DNA of 64,000 nt, taken from positions 149,584,058-149,648,057 of the forward strand of contig NC_133537.1 in assembly GCF_048544455.1 (NCBI RefSeq), in the 5' to 3' direction. The stretch comes from Silene latifolia. Lineage: Eukaryota; Streptophyta; Magnoliopsida; Caryophyllales; Caryophyllaceae. The notes under the pieces are model-generated. The model had not been told where the DNA came from. It made no database searches and saw only the letters and a program-made list of their open reading frames with translations. Made by a program: the position numbers and the translations under genes. Below are positions 56,320 to 64,000 of this stretch, piece after piece (positions within the stretch are counted from its first letter, which is position 1; each line of letters begins with the position of its first letter).

Positions 56320-56645
56320 ATCTCATCAAGAATGAGAGTTTGGTGGAGTCCTCCCTAAACCACCGTTTGTAAATATTTCTAAGTCCCTAACTCGCATTTC
56401 AATTATTGTATTGCATTTTTGTCATCTTTGGATTTTTATTACTTTGATCAAGATAATTGTTATGTTTGAGAGAAGTGAGGGAGGGACTAATAATTTCAAT
56501 TGATGTGTAGTGCTTTAGCTTAGTGTGGGGATAGCAATTGCCTAGGCTATCCATGCCTTAGTAGTGCCCCCACAATGAAGAACACAAGATATAAAGAAGA
56601 ATGGAAGAATGATAAGGGATACGCATTGTACACGGATAGAACTGA
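56320..56645 (+). other. Spacer after protease in element B
   Basis: Non-coding, collinear with 18361-18680 of A2. This is the site where polymerase and integrase genes are missing. Confidence 0.65.
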
Positions 56646-56649
56646 ATCC

Positions 56650-57030
56650 GGGTACAAAGGGGGCGAATCCGAGCGGATTCAGGGAGAATCCGCCCGTCTA
56701 GCACAATCCGAGCGTATTGTGTAGAAGACGCACGTCCCTATGAGCTGAATTTTTGAAAGATTTTTGACTGTAAGAGAATCCGGGCGTCCTGAACAGCAAT
56801 CCGCTCGTCTCTGAAAATCCGCCCGTCTTGTGAGGAAGACGCCCGTCTTCTCTGCCGAGGAAAACAAGAAAAATTCTGGATGAAATCCGTCCGTCTTCGA
56901 AGAATCCGCCGTCCCGTGTCGGCGAATCCGAGCGTCTTCTCTTAAAGACGCCCGTCTTTAGGCGAGTTTTTCCCAACCAGAAAGTGCGAGAATCCGCCCG
57001 TTTTGAGCGAAACCGCACGGATTGCCCCCT
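56650..57030. repeat. Palindromic module array upstream of the B accessory ORF
   Basis: About fourteen units, among them AATCCGAGCGGATTC, AATCCGCCCGTCT, AATCCGGGCGTCCT, AATCCGCTCGTCT, AGACGCCCGTCTTC, AATCCGTCCGTCTTC and AATCCGAGCGTCTTC. The intervening bases differ. The last unit ends about 30 bp before a TATA box. Confidence 0.87.
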
Positions 57031-57051
57031 GCGATTCAATTTTTCGGGCTT

Positions 57052-57058
57052 TATAAAA
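57052..57058 (+). promoter_or_regulatory. TATA box upstream of the B accessory ORF
   Basis: TATAAAA in GGGCTTTATAAAACCCCTCC, 305 bp before the ATG at 57357. A2 has a TATA-like box at 307 bp. Confidence 0.6.
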
Positions 57059-57069
57059 CCCCTCCCACC

Positions 57070-57094
57070 TTCATTCATTCATTCATTCATTCAT
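57070..57094. repeat. ATTC microsatellite in the accessory ORF leader
   Basis: Six consecutive TTCA units a short distance after the TATA box. Confidence 0.95.
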
Positions 57095-57356
57095 AACACT
57101 ACTCAAAAACATCAAAACCCTCATCCTCTCCATCACAAAAACAAAATTCCTCAACTACATTCACCAAAATCAAATCAAATCATCCTTTTAATAACAAATC
57201 ATTCACTCCTTTTTCAATAAAAATCAAAACCAAGCACAAAATCTTCAACCTTTGAGTCGATTTTAGAATTCATAAAGGCAAAGCCTTTCACCTTTAAATC
57301 GATTTGGGTACACTACAAATTGAAGATTTTTCATTCTTTTCTTGGTTAATTCATCA

Positions 57357-58961
57357 ATGGCAAGGACTAAGGGAGCAACAAAGGCAACAAAGGCACCAAA
57401 GGCTAAGACACTTTCACAAAGGAAAAAGGCTCTTCAAGCAAAGAAAGCATTGGCTATGGTGGTAGCAACCCCAAACTTGGAAGTGCAACAACAACAACAA
57501 CCTTCTATGGGAGCAACAACATCTACGACTCCGGAAATTGATCAACTTTTGCATTATCCGGAGGTAACTTTTATTTCCGAAACCCATAGAGATACTTTTG
57601 CCAAGTTTGCTAGGAAATCATTTCAATCCACCAAGTTTATTTGTGAAGATACCTTAGATAAGTTGGGTGTTCTTGAGCAAACTAGAGCCTTTTTCAAAGC
57701 AATGGGGTTGAAGAAATTGTTTGAATCAAAAGAATTGACATACCCCTCCCTTACCTTGGAATTTTTGAGTTCTTTGAAAGTAACCAAAGTTGAGACTAGG
57801 GAGAACCTCGAGTTTCGTCTAGCTAATGTTAGTAGATGCATTTCCTTCAGGGAATTGGGTGAAATTTTGGGTCTTAGTGATGAACCAAGTTATTTTAAGA
57901 ATTATGGAAAGTATGACCCCGACCCTCTTTGGGAGGCAATTTTCGGAAGGAAATTTGAGCATTTTCATGCGAGTCGTGCTCTTTTAGTCCACCATCCGGG
58001 CATAAGGGTATGGCACAAGGTCATAGGAAACACCATTATTGCAAGGAAAGATACCAACCATTTCACCAAACTTGATTTTATTCTTCTTGAATCGGCTTTG
58101 AACATTGGAAGAGTACACACCAAGCCTTTCAACTCTTTAAGGCTTTTGGTAGATAGATGGCTCAACATTGATTGTGGGAAGAAAGGCACTACCGTTATTA
58201 TCAATGGCGGCCTAGTCACTATCCTAGCTAAATACTTTGATCCTAACTTCAACAAGGATAACAAGTATAAAGCAAAGGAGGGTGGTCATCTTGTTGATAT
58301 GCATACTATGATACACAAGTACAAGTGGGTTGCCCATAACCCTCTTGACACCGAGTATGGATGGCTCACTAGTGAGGCTAGATCGTTTAATTTGCCTTCA
58401 AAGATTTGTCGTCTAAGCGTCCACCGGACCAATTATCTACTTCCCCTTTCAAAAGAGGCCGAGTATATTATCCGACAACAAAAGGGTGAACTTGAAATGC
58501 CCTCCTCTTCCATTGTCACACCACCTTACCCTTTTGAGTACCAAGAGTTCAAGCCGGAAGGTGTTGAAGCAAAAAATGATTATTTGACTCATCTCATGCA
58601 AGCAATGCACAAGCAAGCCTTTGAGGATCGGAAAAATGCTTACTTGGCTCAATATCCACCCCTCCTACACTAAGCTAGGCAAGGACTACTTGATCCATCA
58701 TGTCTTTTGCCTAGTTGGGCGGATAGAGAAGTCCTATTTTCGGGTGCATCTAGGGTCGTTTCGGGTGACAATGAGGTTGTCGGTAATGAAGATGTTGATG
58801 ATAACATTGATGAGGAAGCAAGTGAAGAAGTAGAAGAGGATGGTGAGCAAGATGATGAGCAAGGTGAAGAAGAAAGTGAAGAAGCAAATGAAGAGGGAAG
58901 TGGCAATGTGACCACTTCTAATGAGGAAAGTGATGATGATGATGATATGATGGATGATTAG
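57357..58961 (+). CDS. Accessory protein of element B, ATHILA ORF-like, H3-tail-like N-terminus
   Basis: ATG 57357 opens a frame that runs to a TAA at 58671-58673 (438 residues), then continues in the same frame to 58961 (534 codons in all). The start is fixed by the match to A2. The N-terminus reads MARTKGATKATKAPKAKTLS and then is rich in Lys and Gln. The middle carries LTLEFLSSLKVTK, LLVHHPGIRVWHKVIGNTII, ARKDTNHFTKL, NGGLVTILAKYFDPNF and KICRLSVHRTNYLLPLSKEA. This resembles the ATHILA ORF1 family, function unknown. The C-terminal 70 residues are nearly all Asp, Glu, Ser and Gly, in the A2 protein too. I see no signal peptide or membrane segment, so it is not an obvious envelope. It has its own upstream TATA box and module array. 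The TAA falls before the acidic tail, so this copy would make a tail-less protein. Confidence 0.78.
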
Positions 58962-61005
58962 CAAGCCTTGGAGGCTCCTACCCTCTCATGGTTTGTCTAT
59001 TTCTCTCTTTGTTTTAATTATTTTCTTGATCATTGTTGGAGTAGTCCTAGCACCATAGAGGACTCACACCTCGGTACCATTGAGGTGTTCTCATTTTATT
59101 GTTCCCACTTTCAAAATCCAAAATGACAAATTAGTTTCATGCATTGCATAGTGTATGCATGAACTACACCCATCCTTGGACATTAGCAATAGTCTCTAAC
59201 TCGGTTTGGGGAAGTTAATGCATACACAACGGGAGGTAATCTAAATTATCCTCTCCGTCATAACAAAAACCATGCATCATGTAGTGTAGACTAGTGTAGA
59301 TTGCATTTAGTATAGAAATCATGCATCATCTTTGCATAATTTCCCATCATTTTGGCCATTGAGGATAATGCCCATATTAGTGTGGGGATGGGGAATTATA
59401 ACTTAAATTTATATTCCAAAATGATAAAAATTGAAAAATTTTGAAAATCATAAAAATTTGAAAATTAAAATGCCAAAAACATGTTTATTTCCTTTTGTAG
59501 TGTAGTCTTGTTTATATTATTGTATATATTGTGTTTGTTCTATCCTTGTTCACATTGATTGACTACGCCACATCCGAGACATGAGGATCATAAAGACCGC
59601 ATGGTATGATCTTTCCAATCTCCTTTTTCCTCTTTATGTTAATGACTATGTGGCTTTATTTTGTTTGATGCGGTATAACAATGTGAACTTAGGACTTGCA
59701 TTTAGTTTATATGTCATATTAGTTGATAGAATCACTTGCATTAGGATGTTTATATTAGTTGCATCATAGCATATAGTTGCATTTAGATAAAAGTTTTGAA
59801 AAATGCCTAATTAGGAACTTTGAAAAGAGCAACTAAGCCATTACAAATACTTGTTCAACTTAAGACTTTGCCTACTAGAATGGTTGTAAAACACCCTAGA
59901 TAGTGTCATACTAGTGTATTTTGACCCATGACCCAAAGCCTAGTCAAGGGTTTGCATGTGAGTCACCTATCCAACCCCGTGATGCGATGTGGACTTGGTT
60001 AACTTGTCTAGGTGACCTTGATTGACCTTGTGGTAAGGCAACACAAAAATATTTTCTATCAATAAGCTTGAAGTGCTCATTTCAAAGAATTTTGTCATGT
60101 GGAAGTAATTTAATGCCAAGGAAACCTCAAAAGTTATGAATTGTTGAATGTTGAGAAATTTAAATTGTTTTGATGGAGGCGTACCACTACGATGTGCTTT
60201 GGAGCGGGATCCATTGAATTGGGCCCCCACACGGTTGTGAATTTGGCCGCCCAGAGACAGAGTGACTATCACCCCGAAAAGCTATTGTCTAGAGTCTAAC
60301 CGGTTGCCTAATAAGCGATTGGCGAAAGCAAAGGACACTAGCCCGGAAGGGACAAACCCCATCTAAAATTTTTGAAATGTGAAAGTGAAATGAGGACAAT
60401 TTTGAATACTAGTCATATCCACCCGTTGTGTATAAAGATTTGAGCATTTCATTCCCAAAAAGCCTTTTTGTCAAGCCACTTTGTCGAGCTTGGGACGATC
60501 CATGACCTTTACTTTTGTAGAGAATTCTAGACTTGTCATGTCATATGCTACTAGCATCATAGGGATCATCATTCCACCACCATCCGATCGCTCTTGACGA
60601 AAGCATTTGGAAATTGAGGATGAAAGTAGTCTAGTTTAACACCATTTAGAGGTGATTTAGTGTCATCCTCTTAGCCTTAGTAATTTGTTGAACTAGTATT
60701 TGTGAAGGATTACATGCTCTTAAATTTGTTCCTCTTTAGTGCCTCCGCCGCTTGATGAGGAAGTGGCTATTCTTTTGTAGATGCATCCATTATGTGATTT
60801 TGTGTGCTTAATGTTTGGATGTGTCGCCATTTTGGCAAGACCCACCTTGCCTTGCAAGAAGGCATCCTACCCTATGGTTGTCTTGTTGTGAGTTGAAGGG
60901 GCGGAGTGAGACCCGCTAACCGTCTCATATCGGCTATGTTATTAGGTTAGTTTAAATAATGGTCCTAGTCTTTATCACCTCTTTACTCGGGACGAGCAAA
61001 GGTTC
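58962..61005 (+). other. 3' UTR of element B
   Basis: About 2 kb, collinear with the A1 3' UTR. No coding content. It includes an AT-rich part around 59400-59560 and ends in the PPT. Confidence 0.75.
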
Positions 61006-61019
61006 GGTTTGGGGATATT
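61006..61019 (+). promoter_or_regulatory. Polypurine tract of element B
   Basis: GGTTTGGGGATATT directly before the 3' LTR start at 61020. The A1 copy has the same sequence next to 5083 on the minus strand. Confidence 0.75.
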
Positions 61020-62775
61020 TGATGTGACCATAATTAGCGCATATTTAGCCCCCGAATTAGCCTTGTTCCCATGCTTTTTAGTGCATATTTGGGTCATTTC
61101 TTATCTTTAGTTCTTTGTTTTGCATATTCTTTGAGATTTTGATCCCTTGGTAGGAAAGGAGTAAGAATCTTGCATTTTCATGGCAAAACGAGACTAAATT
61201 GATCGAATCCAATGACCAAGCATCAAGGAGAGACAAGATTAGAAGGCCTTTGTACATATTATAGTAGATGAGCAATGTTGAGAAAGGATCCTTGAGTCCC
61301 CAAGGAAATCCCCAAGGAATTTATGAAGAAAAGGGAAGAAAAGAAGAAGAAATCTTGCTGAAGAACAATCCGTGCGGATTGACTACAATCCGGCCGTCCT
61401 CCACCTGCACAATCCGTGCGGTTTCATCACAAGACGCTCGGGTTAGCTCTGCCACAATCCGCCCGGATTCATCCAAAGCCGCTCGTGTTCCACCGCCAGA
61501 ATCCGCCCGTCCCGACACTAATCCGCTCGGATTCCTCTACAGCGCAATTTCGTCTTCTCCAAGCTACAAAGAAAGAAGCCCTTCCTTCGAAAAATACCGG
61601 CTCCTCCCTACTCAATCTAAAAAGTGTAATTACTAGTTTAGCCCTTAGTTAACCCTAATGCATCCCCCTAATATCCACTATAAATACTCCATTAGTCTAA
61701 TTAGAAGAGCATGTTCTTCTTATCAATTCTTAGCGTAGTTAATACCAATCAAATCTCTCTTTAATTTTGTAATCAACAATTAATCAAGTTCTAATACAAG
61801 TTTTATTTCCTTAATCTCTCTTTTGTTCATCCTTTATTTTGGGTAATTGAAGATTATTTGGGTTATTATTGGGAGATTGACAACCTCTCAATCAAGCATC
61901 AAGTACTTCTTTTATCTTTGCTTTATTATTGGAATCATTAGTAGGTATAATTCTCTTAATCCCTTTTTAATTATTGTTAATTACTTTCATTTATTCATCA
62001 TGTTTCATTTTGTTGGTATGATTGACAACCTTGCTAGCATGATCAACATGATAATGAGTGAGTAGTCTCTTAGCTAGGGTTAATGGGTGATTAGGGGAAA
62101 CCAACATGGGGAATGATTCATGCTTAAATTAATATGCTTTCATGTTTTATTTGCTTTCTTGTTTTGACCTCAACTCATGCACATGTTATATTTGATGAAA
62201 TGCTAAGCCTATGAATCCTTGCATTTACCACCATCTCCTATCTTTTCAATGAGACTTGTAAGACATAACCCAACTCATGTCTCATTAGACCATGCATGTT
62301 GTTGAGTAGGGAAGACTAAGTCGACTTGTAGGTGTTGTACAATCTAATCGATTCGGCTCCGGGACCCAAACTTTCCTAGGATTGTAAGATATAAACCAAC
62401 GCAATCCATCACAATAATAATTGCTTGCTTATAATTTGAGAACATGTTTGTATGATCAATTCCCATGATTCCCCTATGACCCCATGACACCCTAGTGCTT
62501 TTTAATCAATTGTTTACAACCCTTTAATTCATCTTGCTTGTTTATTTCCATTGATATTTTAGTTTAGTGACCTTCTACATCAACCCAATTTGTGACACCC
62601 CTAAGACACCACTAGTTGCAATAGAAATCTCGTTTCAATACCCGTCCCTTGGGATCCGACCTTTACTTGCCTCTTTACTAATTGTAGAGTTGTTTGTGAA
62701 GCTATAAATTATGTTTTGATTCGGATGTGACCCAACGACCACACCTTAAATTGTGAACACAAAACGGACCGATCA
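61020..62775 (+). repeat. 3' LTR of element B
   Basis: Starts TGATGTGACCATAATTAGCG and ends ACGGACCGATCA. It carries the complete 1756 bp, a module array at 61365-61550 and a TATA box at 61679-61686. Followed by AGGAG. Confidence 0.95.
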
Positions 62776-64000
62776 AGGAGAAAGATTTTCGGGTTACTTT
62801 GAAGGATTTTGGATGGGTAGTTGAGAAACCTGTGTATCCAACATCTTATTATGAGCTGCAAGTTCAGCTATTTGATTCGTCTGCTTTTGTTGCATCATCA
62901 ACTTTTGTTGCAACATAGCCTTCATCTCTGTCATATCATTACTTGGAGCTTGTTGAGGAGCTTGCTGAGGAGTTTGTTGGGGAGGTTGTTGAAATTGTTG
63001 GCGTTGATTATTGAATTAATTACCTCCTTGGCTCTGTCAATTATAACTACCCTGATGATTCCCGCGGTTTTAAGGAATCACATAATTAGAATTGGTAGGT
63101 TATTGTTGCGGCTGCGGGTTTTCGACATTCTGACTTGTCCACTGAAGGAATGGTGGCTCCTTGGTCCTCTCATTACAAAATTAGAGAAGGGTTTACCTTG
63201 TCTATAAAACTGAAAGGCATTAACCTGCTCTTTAGAGCTCATACACTCAGCAGCTATATAACCATCAACGCCACAACGAGCACAGGACTCCTGTTGTTGA
63301 ACCATAGCATGAACGATTTGTTGTTTACCTAAGGTTTGTGTAGTCTTCATCTCTGCAATTGAGGCGCTCAACGCCTCCAATTATGCTGCAATAGCACTAT
63401 CTGCTCCTTCTCCCCTTGTACTTTCTCTTGGGTTACCATACTCAGCAGTGTGAGTAGCCAGCTCATCTATCAGTTTCCAAGCAGTAGAATCATTGTGTTA
63501 TTCTGAAATCTCCCATTACCAGAAGAATCAAGGAGAGCTCTATTATCGTCGTACAACCCATTATAGAACTGGTTGCAAAGAAACCAAGTCTTAAAGCTAT
63601 AATGTGGAACAAAACGAACTAGTCTTTTGAACCTCACCCATGCCTCATTCAAGTCTTCAGTAGGGCCTTGTTTGAAACTAGTAATTTGGCCTCTTAGAGC
63701 ATTAGCCTTTTGCGGTAGGAAATACCTCTTGTAGAATGCAAGAGCTAACGAATTCCAGTCAGTGATAGCATGAGCCTCCATATCTAAATCGCGCAACCAC
63801 TCCACAGCACCATCTCTTAAAGAGAAAGGAAAAAGCACCTGTTAAACTTAATCTTGAGTCAACCCAGTAGTTAAGGGGATGGAACATCCATAATCTGTGA
63901 ATCTCTCCATGTGTTTTGCAGGGTCTTCACTAGCTCCTCCTCCAAATATATTTCGCTCCACCAAATTGATGTATGATGGGCGAATCTCAAAATTACTGAT
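62776..64000 (-). pseudogene. gag of element D (continues past the window)
   Basis: Minus strand from the window edge: INLVERNIFGGGASEDPAKH, MERFTDYG, two stops near 63845, then LFPFSLRDGAVEWLRDLDME, AQ-type block RGQITSFKQGPTEDLNEAW, FNGLYDD-type block (FYNGLYDDNRALLDSSGNG). Further on (63380-63078) is a zinc knuckle CARCGVDGYIAAEC in which the usual His is Tyr. A Gln/Pro-rich linker follows, cut by element B at 62775. It is the same protein family as the B gag but well diverged. The 5' LTR lies outside the window. Confidence 0.85.

Larger units (their letters stand above)
51720..62775 (+). mobile_element. Athila-type non-autonomous LTR retrotransposon B, nested in D
   Basis: LTRs with TGATGTGACC...GGACCGATCA ends (1663 and 1756 bp), tRNA-Asp PBS, gag, protease with C-terminal extension, palindrome array, TATA box, accessory ORF and PPT. 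RT, RNase H and integrase are wholly absent; the spacer between protease and accessory ORF is about 1 kb. A2 has the same structure, so the lack of polymerase is a family trait and not a random deletion. By eye the LTRs differ at roughly thirty sites plus a 93-bp deletion in the 5' copy. Confidence 0.93.

Noticed and set aside
57357-58961. Accessory ORF as an envelope protein
   Set aside because: Position fits, but I see no signal peptide, no membrane segment and a very acidic C-terminus.

Overview
This window is repeat-dominated plant nuclear DNA. I see no ordinary single-copy host gene, rRNA, tRNA or CRISPR array. Almost every base can be placed in LTR retrotransposons or their wreckage, several nested or fused. 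The plant-specific lineages (Athila-type with a tRNA-Asp primer site, Tat/Ogre/Retand-type with a second RNase H, Copia with an initiator-Met primer site) and the AT-rich sequence point to a flowering plant. The Tat elements with tandem repeats and antisense genes suggest a Caryophyllales-type genome such as Silene; that is inference, not proof.

Layout, left to right. 1-3317: decayed Tat/Ogre fragment G (60-bp tandem repeat, gag, protease, piece of RT). 3318-7291: 3' part of Athila-type element A1 on the minus strand (LTR, 3' UTR, end of its accessory ORF). 7292-7337: patchwork scar. 7338-15778: very decayed Copia-like element F. 15779-30503: a second minus-strand Athila-type element A2 (accessory ORF, protease, gag, tRNA-Asp PBS, LTR stub), split by Copia element E at 21147-29601, which has a perfect 5-bp TSD. 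30505-48000: a Tat/Ogre (Retand-like) block: 3' region with 69-bp and 26-bp tandem repeats, PPT and LTR C1 (33781-36108), an internally deleted element C2 with RT end, RNase H, second RNase H and an intact integrase, two antisense genes carrying introns (P1 at 39251-40801, P2 at 41652-44675), then PPT, LTR C2 and a stub of primer-site/leader sequence. 48001-51719 and 62776-64000: one minus-strand Athila-type element D with gag, protease, RT, RNase H and integrase, split by element B. 51720-62775: element B, the best preserved: two LTRs, PBS, gag, protease, an accessory ORF and a PPT, but no RT, RNase H or integrase.

How the parts fit. A2 and B share the layout LTR - gag - protease - palindrome array - TATA-like box - accessory ORF - LTR. 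They look like a non-autonomous Athila-derived family that would need polymerase and integrase from a D-like element. Element C2 carries plant-mobile-domain-like genes on the strand opposite to its own genome; that orientation lets their introns survive retrotransposition.

The most interesting signal is regulatory. In two unrelated element families, short family-specific inverted-repeat modules lie just upstream of the LTR TATA box, and again just upstream of the TATA-like box of the internal accessory gene(s). In A/B the modules combine AGACG or ATCCG arms around a two-base spacer; in C they carry a GCGCCTC core. Element D (perfect ACTCGATCGAGT palindromes) and Copia E (TCGATCGA hairpin) carry similar short palindromes. 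A second point of note is that the accessory protein of A2 and B starts MARTKG and continues with a KAPK stretch, resembling the histone H3 tail, and ends in a long acidic tail.
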